A stretch of DNA of 64,000 nt, taken from contig CAWDWB010000010.1 in assembly GCA_963805925.1 (NCBI GenBank), forward strand, positions 446,002-510,001, in the 5' to 3' direction. The notes beneath the pieces were generated by a model that did not search any database, was not told where the DNA came from, and saw nothing but the letters and a program-made list of their open reading frames with translations. The DNA comes from CAMPKL01 sp963805925. GTDB taxonomy: Bacteria > Acidobacteriota > Terriglobia > Bryobacterales > UBA6623. Position numbers and translations under genes: made by a program. This document shows, piece by piece, positions 35,214 through 44,398 of this stretch (its first letter is position 1; every line of letters starts with the position of its first letter).

Positions 35214-36350
35214 ATGACATGCAAGAGGATTCATAAGATTGTGGGCGAGGGGGGCGATCATCGTGCCGGGATCGTTCTGGCGACGTTATTGGCAATCTCC
35301 TTGGCGGTCTTTGCTCCCGCGTTGGTTGCACAGGACACCACCGCACTCAACGTCCATTCGGACCCGAATTGGTGGCATCCCCCGCAGGGTAAGTTGGTCG
35401 GCCAGGTGAGTGCGGTTTCGGTCGGTCCGGATGGATCCGTATGGGTATTGCATCGCCCCAGGTCCCTGCCCCAACAGGACCGGGCCAAGGCTGCACCACC
35501 TGTACTCAAGTACGACAAGGACGGCCGGTTTCTGGCCGGATACGGCGGTTCCGGAGACGGTTATGATTGGCCGGAGGTCGAACACAGCCTCGCGGTCGAT
35601 GGGAAGGGACATTTCTGGGTATCGGGGAGTTTCCGCAACGATCCCGCCCGAGCCGACGACGCAATCCTGGAGTTCGACGGGGACGGAAAGTTCGTCAAGC
35701 AGATCGGCAAAAAAGGAGCCAGTCAAGGCGACTCCGATACCAAGAACGTCCGCGCGGCTTCGGACATCTTCATCGATGATGCAGCCAGTGAGGTCTACGT
35801 CTCTGACGGATACGCGAATCACCGCGTCATCGTGTTCGACCAGGCTACCGGCGCTTTCAAACGCATGTGGGGCGCTTTCGGCACTCAGCCACCCGCTCTG
35901 CCTCCGGCCGGCGGATCGACGGTAACGGCGGCCGGCAATCAAGATGCGCCTTTCTTTGAAGGCCTGCATGGCATCGAAATGTCTGCGGATGGTCTCGTCT
36001 ATGTTGCGGACCGCACCCATCAGAGGATCCAAATTTTCAGTCCCGACGGTAAGTACCAGAAGCAATTTTCCGTCGCCGAAGGGCTGAAATCACCCCTGAC
36101 CGCATCCGGAATCGCTTTTTCAGCCGACCCCGAACAGCGCTACGTGTTCGTTTCGGACTTCGGGAACTCTCAGGTGCTTGCCTTCGACCGGAAAACCCTC
36201 AAGCAACTTATTGCCATTGGGGGCGGCGATGATGACTTCCAAGTCGAGATGACGGGCCCTCACCTCATCGCGGCTGGCCCCGACGGCTCGCTCTATGTGG
36301 CGGAGGTCCAGGGCAGAAAGGTGCGGCGCTTCACGTTCACCGAGAAGTAA
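35214..36350 (+). CDS. Secreted NHL-repeat six-bladed beta-propeller
   Basis: 378 residues with a long N-terminal signal (IVLATLLAISLAVFAPALVAQ). NHL-type repeats recur: VSAVSVGPDGSVWVLHR, HSLAVDGKGHFWVSG, DIFIDDAASEVYVSDGYANH, GIEMSADGLVYVADRTHQRI, IAFSADPEQRYVFVSDFGN and LIAAGPDGSLYVAEVQGRK. Similar to the catalytic-core fold of peptidyl-alpha-hydroxyglycine alpha-amidating lyase, but activity cannot be claimed. Periplasmic or extracellular. Confidence 0.85.
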   Translation: MTCKRIHKIVGEGGDHRAGIVLATLLAISLAVFAPALVAQDTTALNVHSDPNWWHPPQGKLVGQVSAVSVGPDGSVWVLHRPRSLPQQDRAKAAPPVLKYDKDGRFLAGYGGSGDGYDWPEVEHSLAVDGKGHFWVSGSFRNDPARADDAILEFDGDGKFVKQIGKKGASQGDSDTKNVRAASDIFIDDAASEVYVSDGYANHRVIVFDQATGAFKRMWGAFGTQPPALPPAGGSTVTAAGNQDAPFFEGLHGIEMSADGLVYVADRTHQRIQIFSPDGKYQKQFSVAEGLKSPLTASGIAFSADPEQRYVFVSDFGNSQVLAFDRKTLKQLIAIGGGDDDFQVEMTGPHLIAAGPDGSLYVAEVQGRKVRRFTFTEK

Positions 36351-36541
36351 CGCCCCAGAACGGAGGAATTTCTTCAGCGCACGGGAGTCGGAGGCCCGGG
36401 CGGGCGAATCCCTCCCCCCGGCTAGGAGTGCTGTCCAAGGGCTCAGCGTTCACAATAGTAATTGAGGCCGTCCCGGTTTTCCTTCAGTGGGTGAGCATGG
36501 AGGAAATTGGCGGCTTGCACGGTCACCACTAGATTTCTGAT

Positions 36542-37810
36542 ATGCCGCATCGAGAGGAGAAGCTTGGTTTCAATGGGACTTGGTCGATGGCGGTCGGCGG
36601 CATGGTCGGCGGCGGCATCTTCTCGACCCTGGGCGTTGTGGTCGGAATCGCGGGGGCGTGGGCATGGCTGAGTTTCGCGACTGCAGGCCTCATTGCGCTG
36701 GCGGCAGGGTACAGCTACGTCAAACTGGCTGCACTTTACGGTGAAGGCGGCGGCGCGTTCACGTTTCTGCGTAAGATCAACGCGAATGAGTTCGCCGGCA
36801 GCCTCTCATGGGTTCTGATCGTCGGCTATGTTCTAACAAACGCCGTGTATGCGTTCACGTTTGGACAGTACCTGGGCAACGTCGTGGGCTTTGGGCCGTG
36901 GTTCCCACGAGCTACCGCCGTCGCGATAACGGCGGTGTTTGTGGGGCTCAATCTTCGCGGCGTCGGTGAGGCTGGCGGCGTTGAGGTGTTTCTGGTTTGG
37001 TTCAAGTTGGCGGTTCTGACGGCGCTCGCTGGTTGGGGATTGGCGGAGTGGGATCCTGCGATGCTCTCGCGTGGAGTGCCCAATGCCGGGATTGCTTCCG
37101 CGCTATTTGGCGGCGCGTCTATCTTCATGGCTTACGAAGGCTTTCAGTTGCTGACTTACGACTACGACGACATTGAGAATCCCGGCAAGACGCTGCCGCG
37201 AGCGGTGCTCTCGGCGATCGTTGTCGTCATCATGGTCTATATTCTCGTTGCGCTCGGTACGGCGACTCTGATCGGAGCGGACGCGGTTGTGAAGAACAAG
37301 GAAGTCGCCCTGGCCATTGCCGGGCAGAAGGCGCTGGGAACCTTTGGGTTGGTGCTGGTCACGGTCGCGGCGGCGTTTTCTACCGGATCGGCCATCAATG
37401 CGACGCTCTTTGCCACCGCTCGACTCGCGCACAGCGTGGCTCACGCCGGGGAACTGCCCGCCGCGCTGGGTCAGAAAAATGGAGCTGGTATACCGGATCG
37501 CGCCGTGATTGGACTAGGAGCGGCGGCAGCGGCGCTTGCGGCTATTGGAACGCTCACCACACTTGTGGAGGCAGCCAGCTTCGCATTCCTATTCACGTTT
37601 TGTGTGGTCTGCGGACTCGCTTATCGCCAGAGGGCAGGCTTACGCATCGTCACAGGGTTCGGAGTATTGGCCGGCGCGGCGGCTTCGGTTGCGTTGGCGG
37701 TACGTCTGACTGAGACTGACCCTTTGGCGCTCGTCTGCCTGGTGTTGTTGGTGCTGTTCGCCGTCTTTGGGCGTCCAATTCTTCTGCGTCACACGCGGAC
37801 GGAACACTGA
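36542..37810 (+). CDS. APC-superfamily amino acid permease
   Basis: 422 residues with about 12 membrane segments. The first helix has the unwound, glycine-rich substrate site GGMVGGGIFSTLG, typical of the amino acid-polyamine-organocation family. A further family signature is ASIFMAYEGFQLLTYDYDDIENPGKTLPR, cut here across helices 6 and the following loop. Substrate not predictable. It is isolated: about 190 bases separate it from genes on either side. ATG 36542 has no strong ribosome site. Confidence 0.9.
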   Translation: MPHREEKLGFNGTWSMAVGGMVGGGIFSTLGVVVGIAGAWAWLSFATAGLIALAAGYSYVKLAALYGEGGGAFTFLRKINANEFAGSLSWVLIVGYVLTNAVYAFTFGQYLGNVVGFGPWFPRATAVAITAVFVGLNLRGVGEAGGVEVFLVWFKLAVLTALAGWGLAEWDPAMLSRGVPNAGIASALFGGASIFMAYEGFQLLTYDYDDIENPGKTLPRAVLSAIVVVIMVYILVALGTATLIGADAVVKNKEVALAIAGQKALGTFGLVLVTVAAAFSTGSAINATLFATARLAHSVAHAGELPAALGQKNGAGIPDRAVIGLGAAAAALAAIGTLTTLVEAASFAFLFTFCVVCGLAYRQRAGLRIVTGFGVLAGAAASVALAVRLTETDPLALVCLVLLVLFAVFGRPILLRHTRTEH

Positions 37811-37995
37811 ACGCACGTGTAGGCTAGCTGAGAGGCGCAGGAATTGCCCCTCCAACGAAGAATCCAGCGCTGTACCATTTGCCAACCAGACGAAAACGGG
37901 AGACTGCCCGGCCCCGGTCAGTTTCACAACAGCGGCTGGAAGCGAATTACCTGACGGTCCCTAGCGCCCGGATAGCCGGGGGAATGGACTTCGTC

Positions 37996-38850
37996 TCAAT
38001 GCGTCATCGCGTACACGATGTAGTTGACGCCTAGGCGGATGGCCAGGGTGGCGCGGTCTGACGGATATCTCGGATCGTCGGCCCACTCCCAGGCGTCGCC
38101 TAGGTCGGAATTGTACGAGATGGCCACCATCAGGCGGTTGTCGTCGTCGTAGATGCCGCGCCAGTGCGCTCCTTTTCCGTCGTTTGGCCCAGTGGAATGG
38201 ATGGGCCGTTTGTAGCCCTCCGCTAGGTGGGCCCAGCCGGGCACTTGGGAGCGATCGTCCAAGTCGTAAAACGCGTGGAACACGGGGTCGTCATCCGGGA
38301 CGTCCACGATAGGCCGATCCGGGAAGGTCATCTTCATGGTGCGGGCAAAGACTTCCCACTCGTACTGGCCGTGCAGGTCGTCGGCCATGAAGAAGCCGCC
38401 GCGCAGCAGGTATTCGCGTAAGACCTGGGCTTGCGCTTCCGTGACTCCCCATTCGCCGACCTGAACGGCATAGATCCAGGGCCAGTTGAAGATGTCGTCC
38501 GAGTCGAGATCGACCACTTGTTCCACTGAACGTATGTCAATGCCGGTGAGCCGGCGCACGGCGAGGGCAAAGTAGCGGTCGGCGCGCGGGTAGTCCTGCG
38601 TCCACAGAGAAAGGCCGAGCCGGTAGTCTCCCTGGTAGCGCGGGTAGTAGCCGTCGTCGACGCCGCCGCCCGGGAACATCAGCCGGGCGAAGGTGAACTC
38701 TGTTTGTTGCTGATAGTCCGCGGGAAGCGGAATATTGCCGGGGACGTATTCGACGCCCGGGTATTCACGAAAGGGCCGTCCGAGGGCGTGGAGCGAGACG
38801 ATCACGGCAATGCCGCATAAGACGGCCCGGACTGACGTGTTCCACTGCAT
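37996..38850 (-). CDS. Exported DUF4159-domain protein
   Basis: 284 residues starting at ATG 38850 after CGGAG. An N-terminal signal or anchor (VRAVLCGIAVIVSLHAL) precedes a domain with EFTFARLMFPGGG, GDYRLGLSLWTQDYPRADRY, VLREYLLRGGFFMADDLHG and LGVNYIVYAMTH. This is the DUF4159 pattern, a glutamine-amidotransferase/ThuA-like alpha-beta fold often found near MoxR ATPase and VWA-domain genes. None of those neighbours is here. Confidence 0.82.
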   Translation of the reverse strand: MQWNTSVRAVLCGIAVIVSLHALGRPFREYPGVEYVPGNIPLPADYQQQTEFTFARLMFPGGGVDDGYYPRYQGDYRLGLSLWTQDYPRADRYFALAVRRLTGIDIRSVEQVVDLDSDDIFNWPWIYAVQVGEWGVTEAQAQVLREYLLRGGFFMADDLHGQYEWEVFARTMKMTFPDRPIVDVPDDDPVFHAFYDLDDRSQVPGWAHLAEGYKRPIHSTGPNDGKGAHWRGIYDDDNRLMVAISYNSDLGDAWEWADDPRYPSDRATLAIRLGVNYIVYAMTH

Positions 38851-38906
38851 CCCGCTCCGTTGCCTAACGATAGCACCGGGGATGGGGGACAATTGGGCGG
38901 GCCGAT

Positions 38907-39287
38907 CTAGGGTTTGTAGGCGACGCAGTCGATCTCGACTTTGATGCCCTGCCCCGGCAGCGTGGCCTGCACCGTCGTGCGCGCCGGCTTGGCCGCGCCG
39001 AAAAATTCGTCGTAGACCGCGTTCATCTCAGCGAAGTCGCGGATGTCGCTCAAGAACACCGAGCATTTCACCACGTCTTCGATGCCGGCGCCGGCCGCCT
39101 CGAGGATCGCCTGGATGTTCTCGATCGTGCGGCGCGTCTCATCAGCCACCGTGCCGACGATGAACTGATTCGTGGCCGGGTCGAGCGAGGCCTGCCCCGA
39201 AACATAGATGAAGCCGCCCGCCTTGACGGCGTGCGAGTATGGCCCTTGCGGCTTGGGGCCGCCCGGCGCGGTGATGCGTTCGATCAT
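38907..39287 (-). CDS. RidA-family imine/enamine deaminase
   Basis: 126-residue trimer-forming protein that hydrolyses reactive 2-aminoacrylate-type enamines released by PLP enzymes. Landmarks: GPYSHAVKAGGFIYVSGQ, TRRTIENIQAILEAAGAG, DVVKCSVFLSDIRDF and the substrate-binding arginine in KPARTTVQATLPG. It lies 8 bases downstream of the D-threonine-aldolase-like PLP gene, which fits a role in quenching its by-products. Confidence 0.93.
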   Translation of the reverse strand: MIERITAPGGPKPQGPYSHAVKAGGFIYVSGQASLDPATNQFIVGTVADETRRTIENIQAILEAAGAGIEDVVKCSVFLSDIRDFAEMNAVYDEFFGAAKPARTTVQATLPGQGIKVEIDCVAYKP

Positions 39288-39295
39288 GAAGGCTC

Positions 39296-40402
39296 CTATT
39301 GCAGTTTGCCGCGGCCGCGCACGTCCCAGACATGATCCACACGGTCGCCGCGGATTCCGTACATCTTCTCATGCAGGTTGACGCAGACGCAGACATGATT
39401 CGGAATCACACGCACGCGGTCGCCGATGCGCGGCCGCTCGACGGAATCGCGGAAGTCGACGTGGGCGTGCTCCTCGTTCAGCTTGTAGATACGCGCCTCG
39501 GGCGCCTCGACGATGCGGCCAAACAGCGGCGGCTCTTGACCAGGAATACGATCCGAGCTGAGCGTCTTGGAACCGCCGTCGAGCATCGCGAAGCCTTCGC
39601 GTGGCGTGGAGACGATAGTGGTCAGCACGGACGCTGCGCAGTCTTCCCAGGTGCAGTGCCCGGCGGCGACTAAGTCGCCGTCGTTAAAGACGTAGGTGCC
39701 AGGGCGAATCTCGGTCAATCCCTCGATCTCGTGCGAGCGGAACAGCGTCGGCGACGAACCGCCGCTTACGATCCCCAGCGGCAGTCCGGCGCGCTGGAAA
39801 TCCTCGTACAAGTGGGCGACGCCCTGACGCACTTCGTCGAACTTCGATTCAGCATCCTTGTCGGGTGGCCACACGTTGCCTGGGTAAAAGTTGACGCCCG
39901 CAAGCTCCAAGTGCGGCGACGCATTGACGTGCGCCGCCAATCGCATTAGCTCCGACCCCGGCAGCAAGCCGACGCGGTTCATGCCCAGGTTGGCCTCAAC
40001 CAGCGCGCCGAACCGTAGGCCTTTCTCCGCGGCCATCTCGGCCAACCCATCGGCGACCTCGAACGAATCAAAGGCGACTGTGATGCGCGTGTGCCTTGCG
40101 ACTTCCGCTAGGCGCTCAAGCTTCTTGCGGCCCAACACCGGGTACGCCACCAGCAGGTCGGGCGTGCCGCTGGCCAGCATCACCTCGGCTTCGGTGGTTT
40201 TCGCGACCGTCAGCCCCACGGCGCCGCGATCGAGCTGCATCTTGCCGATCTCAGGCGTCTTGTGGGTCTTGGTGTGCGGCCGCAGGCGCAAGTTGTGTTC
40301 ACGTGCGTAGGTCGCGACGCGGTCGAGATTGCGTTCGAGCCGATCGAGATCGATCAGCAGCGCGGGCGTTTCGAGATCATTCACGGTTGCGGGATCGGCC
40401 AT
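39296..40402 (-). CDS. D-threonine aldolase / DSD1-family PLP enzyme
   Basis: Fold-type III (alanine-racemase-like) PLP enzyme of 368 residues. The PLP lysine is in RLRPHTKTHKTPEIGK, the phosphate site around SGGSSPTLF, and the C-terminal metal site in IPNHVCVCVNLHE, where the H-x-C pair matches the zinc or manganese ligands of D-threonine aldolase and D-serine dehydratase. It would cleave D-beta-hydroxy amino acids to glycine and an aldehyde, or dehydrate D-serine. Start ATG 40402 follows GCGAGG; it lies 22 bases after the alpha-glucuronidase stop and leads into ridA. Confidence 0.9.
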   Translation of the reverse strand: MADPATVNDLETPALLIDLDRLERNLDRVATYAREHNLRLRPHTKTHKTPEIGKMQLDRGAVGLTVAKTTEAEVMLASGTPDLLVAYPVLGRKKLERLAEVARHTRITVAFDSFEVADGLAEMAAEKGLRFGALVEANLGMNRVGLLPGSELMRLAAHVNASPHLELAGVNFYPGNVWPPDKDAESKFDEVRQGVAHLYEDFQRAGLPLGIVSGGSSPTLFRSHEIEGLTEIRPGTYVFNDGDLVAAGHCTWEDCAASVLTTIVSTPREGFAMLDGGSKTLSSDRIPGQEPPLFGRIVEAPEARIYKLNEEHAHVDFRDSVERPRIGDRVRVIPNHVCVCVNLHEKMYGIRGDRVDHVWDVRGRGKLQ

Positions 40403-40424
40403 CCTCGCCAGCTTAGCCAAAACC

Positions 40425-42584
40425 CTAACGTCCGCGTCCCGGCGCAAAAGGGAAAATCAACTCTTTGTAGTATTCGAGCGGATGCGCGGGAGGCCGTGCG
40501 CCCGCCGGCAAAGGCAATTTCGAGACGCTCATGAAATAGGCCAGGCAGGCATCGCGCCACCACAGCGCCTCTTTGTGCTGGATCTCGAGATATATGCGCG
40601 TCTTGGCGAATCGCTGCTCGTCGACATACGGCTCAAGCGTCTGCCAAGTCTTCTGCATCGCCTCGACCTCACTGATGCCGTGGTCGTAATGAGTGACGAG
40701 TTCTTGCCAGAGCGTCTTGCCGGAACGCATCGAATAGTCCCAAGGCACATGGTGGAACCACAGCAGGTATTCGTCGGGCACTGAATTCAAGCGGCTAAAC
40801 TTCTGCGCCACCGGGTCAGTGTATTGCGACACCGCATCCGTGCCGTCCGGCGTCCGATCGACCCCAATACCGTCCGCGTCGGCACGATGGTAGTACACAG
40901 GGTTCCACTCCGGACGGGCCAACTCCGACACCCACGGCGCGGGGCCGTGATGATGGCCGGTGCCCATCATATGCGCCAACCCCAGCGGCGTCATGTAGTC
41001 GACGACGGCTTCGCGCGAGCGCATCATCATATCGAGCGCCGGTTCGACGAAGCGCTTGTCGTCCGTAAACGTCATCTTGAGCCAGTCCTCGGCGATCGCG
41101 CGCGAAGATGCCTCCGGATCCCAGGCCAAGCGACCGAAGGCAAACCAGTTGGCTTGTTCAAAGGTCGAGCCGCACCAATCCCGGTCGTTGCCGATGTTCG
41201 AGACGCCGGCCATGCCGGTATGCGGGTAACTGTGCAGCGTACCGTCAATGACACTGGCAACCGTCGAGCCCTCGCCCTGAGCGTAAGTGTCGGATCGCAA
41301 CACTTCTTCAAAGAGCGCGCCCAAGTAGACGAGATGCGTCGCGTAGCCCAGATACTCCTTGGTGATCTGGAATTCCATCATCAGCGGAGTTTTCTCCATC
41401 GCGCCGAATAGCGGATGGAATGGCTCGCGCGGCTGAAAGTCGATGGGGCCGTTCTTGACCTGTACCAGCACATTGTCGGCGAACTTGCCGTCCAGCGGCT
41501 TGAATTCGCTGTAGGCTTGCTTCGCGCGGTCCTCGGCATTCTCGGCCGAGTACACAAAGGCCCGCCACATCACGACGCCACCGTGCGGCTTGAGGGCGGC
41601 GGCCATCATGTTTGCTCCGTCCGCATGAGTGCGGCCATAGTCCTGCGGACCCGGTTGCCCTTCCGAGTTGGCTTTGACTAGGAATCCGCCGAAATCCGGA
41701 ATAGCGGCATAGATCTCGTCGGCCTTATCGGACCACCACTGACGAACCTGTGGGTCGAGGGGATCGGAGGAGTTGAGCCCGCCGGCTTCAATCGGTGCGC
41801 TAAATCGGACCGAAAGATAGACGCGAATGCCGTAGGGACGGAACACGTCCGCCAGAGCCGCCGCCTTGGCGATGTACTCCGCGGTCAAGCTGGCCGCATT
41901 AGCGTTGACGTTATTCAGCACCGTGCCATTGATGCCGATAGATGCGTTCGCGCGAGCGTAATCGGTGTAGCGCGGATCGCGGAAGTCCGGGAGATGCCAC
42001 CAGTCCCACAATGACTCTCCGGCGTAGCCGCGCTCGATCGTGCCGTTGAGGTTGTCCCAGTGATTTAGTACGCGCAGCTCGATCTTCGGCTTTGATGAGA
42101 CGTCGATGTCGTCGAGCGAGCCGCCTGTCTGCAGCAGACGCAACAAGGCGAAAGAGCCGTAGAGCAAACCAATGTCTTCGTTCGCAGCAACGACGGTCAT
42201 GGAAAAACCGCTGACGGTAGAGGTTTTGATCAGGTAACCCTCGTCCCCCAAGTCGCCGAGCGGCAGGCCAAGATCGGCAATCGCAAACGAGTTGCTCGGC
42301 GTGCCGACGAGGATGATCCTGCTTCGCGCAACTCCGCTGACCGGCAGATCTGTCGACAGCATCCCGCTGAGGCCGCGTCGCAGTTCGGCGATGGCGACTT
42401 GTGCCGTTGGCGAAGGATTCTCGGGTCCCCTGATCTGCGTGAACCTACCCCCGACCGCCGTACTCGCCTCCGCAGACAGAGGCCGGTAGCGCAGCCAGAG
42501 TTCGTAGCCGTCCTCCGCTCGCGCCGCGCCCACGCAGCAGAGGATGGTCAGGGCGCCAATGATTCCAATTGCTCGTCGCAGCAT
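40425..42584 (-). CDS. Secreted GH67 alpha-glucuronidase
   Basis: 719 residues with a signal peptide (AIGIIGALTILCCVGAARA). GH67 enzymes remove (4-O-methyl)glucuronic acid from glucuronoxylo-oligosaccharides. The N-terminal domain starts YELWLRYRPL, the barrel includes LRVLNHWDNLNGTIERGYAG, the acid Glu motif VKANSEGQPGP, the Asp in NGPIDFQPREP and the Glu in LMMEFQITKEYLGY that match the known GH67 catalytic acids and base. The C-terminal helical domain has MMGTGHHHGPAPWV and WWRDACLAYF. Family length is about 680-730. First of three minus-strand genes with D-threonine aldolase and ridA. Confidence 0.95.
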   Translation of the reverse strand: MLRRAIGIIGALTILCCVGAARAEDGYELWLRYRPLSAEASTAVGGRFTQIRGPENPSPTAQVAIAELRRGLSGMLSTDLPVSGVARSRIILVGTPSNSFAIADLGLPLGDLGDEGYLIKTSTVSGFSMTVVAANEDIGLLYGSFALLRLLQTGGSLDDIDVSSKPKIELRVLNHWDNLNGTIERGYAGESLWDWWHLPDFRDPRYTDYARANASIGINGTVLNNVNANAASLTAEYIAKAAALADVFRPYGIRVYLSVRFSAPIEAGGLNSSDPLDPQVRQWWSDKADEIYAAIPDFGGFLVKANSEGQPGPQDYGRTHADGANMMAAALKPHGGVVMWRAFVYSAENAEDRAKQAYSEFKPLDGKFADNVLVQVKNGPIDFQPREPFHPLFGAMEKTPLMMEFQITKEYLGYATHLVYLGALFEEVLRSDTYAQGEGSTVASVIDGTLHSYPHTGMAGVSNIGNDRDWCGSTFEQANWFAFGRLAWDPEASSRAIAEDWLKMTFTDDKRFVEPALDMMMRSREAVVDYMTPLGLAHMMGTGHHHGPAPWVSELARPEWNPVYYHRADADGIGVDRTPDGTDAVSQYTDPVAQKFSRLNSVPDEYLLWFHHVPWDYSMRSGKTLWQELVTHYDHGISEVEAMQKTWQTLEPYVDEQRFAKTRIYLEIQHKEALWWRDACLAYFMSVSKLPLPAGARPPAHPLEYYKELIFPFAPGRGR

Positions 42585-42975
42585 CAAGACAGGCTCAATT
42601 ATAGGCAACACCGCTTTGACCTAGAGGCCCGCGGAAGGCTCCGCCCTATCGTTCACAATTCCCCCAAAGGACCCTAGGTCATTAAGAAAAACGACCTAAG
42701 CCCCCGCTAACCCTGGTACCGGGCTCCACTCAATACGACAGCGGGAGTCCTGATCGATACAGGACATTGCTGCGCTGACGGCGTTCCAGAAGTCTTGTGA
42801 TATCAGCTTTCCGGAGTAGTTCGGGACGACTGGACTGCAAAAGAGCGTACTAGGGTGTTTCCCAGGAGCCGCTCTATAACGCTGCATCACGGAGTATAGA
42901 CAGGTCTTCTAACTCGGGATACGGTCAGTTTGTCAGCTGGCGTGACGGCTGTTTGCACGAACTGTGAGACTAACG
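42585..42975. other. Intergenic region of about 390 bases
   Basis: No convincing gene. A 6-bp inverted repeat with an A-rich loop (TAGGTC 42675-42680, GACCTA 42693-42698) is the only structure I see; read on the minus strand the loop carries GTTTTTC. This region holds the divergent promoters of the glucuronidase and PEP-CTERM genes, but no clear -35/-10 pair is visible. Confidence 0.45.
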
Positions 42976-43614
42976 ATGATCAAAAGATTTCTTCTGGCTG
43001 CCCTTGTGATCGGTGTGGGGTTAACCGCTCCCAGCGCCAATGCAGCGACCATTACCACCATCTTCGCCCGCGATAACGGCGGCTCCATCGGCGGCGCCGT
43101 CTACTTCGACGTCACGGTGGCCGGCAATGCGATCGACATCACCGGATTCACGACGAATACCGCTGAAACGAACCCCTTTACGTGGACCGTCTATCTGACG
43201 GCAGCAGGAACAAGCGCCTTTGGCAATGAGACGAACGCAGGTGCATGGACCTCCGTGGCGACAGGTTCGGGAACTGGAGCGGGATTGGACCTGGCTAGCG
43301 CAGTGGCGCTCAACAATCCGTTCACGCTGCTGGCGAACACCAGCTACGGAATGGCTCTAGTCATCGAAAGCGCCGGTCATGACTACACCAACGGAGACGG
43401 GTCCAACCAGGCCTATTCGAACGCAGACATCACTTTGAGTCTCGGCAGCGCCTCGAACGTACCGTTCACAGGTTCTGTGTTCAATCCTCGCGTCTGGAAC
43501 GGTAGCATCACCTACGACGTCAACTCCGTCCCGGGGGTACCCGAGCCGACCTCATTGCTGCTGCTGGGCGGCGGTCTGCTAGGACTGGCCCTTAGTCGAC
43601 GCCGTAAGGCTTAA
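42976..43614 (+). CDS. PEP-CTERM sorted exported protein
   Basis: 212 residues: signal peptide (FLLAALVIGVGLTAPSANA), a Thr/Asn/Gly-rich beta domain with no recognised enzyme motif, and a C-terminal sorting signal VPEPTSLLLLGGGLLGLAL followed by SRRRKA. PEP-CTERM proteins are cut and attached by an exosortase and are tied to exopolysaccharide. No exosortase is in the window. ATG 42976 is preferred to GTG 42964. A strong terminator follows. Confidence 0.93.
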   Translation: MIKRFLLAALVIGVGLTAPSANAATITTIFARDNGGSIGGAVYFDVTVAGNAIDITGFTTNTAETNPFTWTVYLTAAGTSAFGNETNAGAWTSVATGSGTGAGLDLASAVALNNPFTLLANTSYGMALVIESAGHDYTNGDGSNQAYSNADITLSLGSASNVPFTGSVFNPRVWNGSITYDVNSVPGVPEPTSLLLLGGGLLGLALSRRRKA

Positions 43615-43644
43615 CCGCCCCAGGTATCTCATTACGATTCAGCG

Positions 43645-43667
43645 AAGACGGGACGTTGTCCCGTCTT
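43645..43667 (+). terminator. Rho-independent terminator after the PEP-CTERM gene
   Basis: Perfect 10-bp stem AAGACGGGAC / GTCCCGTCTT with a 3-base loop (GTT), followed by TGTCGTTT, 30 bases after the stop codon. Confidence 0.8.
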
Positions 43668-43720
43668 TGTCGTTTCCTGCCAGCGCTCTGCAGCGCTAGT
43701 ATTGGGCCAACAGGCCCACG

Positions 43721-44398
43721 ATGAATCGACAAAATTCCGCCCACGTCAGCCGTTTGGCGCTATGTTTATTGGCAATGGCGCTGAATGGCTCTGCTTTCGC
43801 CGCAGACTTACGAGAGGTCTCCTTCCCCGCATCCGACGGAGGTACGGTCTACGCCAATCTTTACGGCCAGGGCGATCACGCGGTCGTTTTGGCGCACGGC
43901 CGAGCATTCGACAAAGAGAGTTGGGACACGCAGGCGAAGAACTTGGTCGAGTCGGGACTGCTCGTACTGGCAATCGACTTTCGCGGCTACGGCAAATCTG
44001 CAGGCGAAGGCGGCTACGACGCGATGTACGCCGACGTTCTCGGCGCGGTGCGCTATCTGCGCAAGAGCGGCGTGCAGCACGTCTCCGTCGTCGGCGCGAG
44101 CATGGGCGGCGGAGCGTCGGCGCAAGCATCGGCGAAGTCCAACCCCGGCGAGATCGAACGGCTCGTCCTGCTGGCAGGCGTACCGCCCACCGAACCGCAA
44201 AAGCTCAAGGGCCGCAAGTTGTTCATCGTCAGCCGTGGCGACGGCTTTGCTCCAGCGATTCAAAAGGTTTTCGAGCAGGCCGAGGAACCGAAACAACTCA
44301 AGCTGCTCGAAGGCTCAGCACATGCTCAGCACTTATTCGCCACAGACCAAGGCCCGCAGGTCATGGAGTTGATTCGCAACTTCTTAACCGCGGAATGA
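43721..44398 (+). CDS. Secreted alpha/beta hydrolase
   Basis: 225 residues with a signal peptide (LALCLLAMALNGSAFAA). Oxyanion HGRAFDKESW, IDFRGYGKSAGEGG, nucleophile elbow VGASMGGG and catalytic His in GSAHAQHLF are visible; the acid is probably the Asp in SRGDGFAP. Ester substrate unknown. Its stop overlaps the ATG of the epimerase-like gene (ATGA), suggesting translational coupling. Confidence 0.88.
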   Translation: MNRQNSAHVSRLALCLLAMALNGSAFAADLREVSFPASDGGTVYANLYGQGDHAVVLAHGRAFDKESWDTQAKNLVESGLLVLAIDFRGYGKSAGEGGYDAMYADVLGAVRYLRKSGVQHVSVVGASMGGGASAQASAKSNPGEIERLVLLAGVPPTEPQKLKGRKLFIVSRGDGFAPAIQKVFEQAEEPKQLKLLEGSAHAQHLFATDQGPQVMELIRNFLTAE

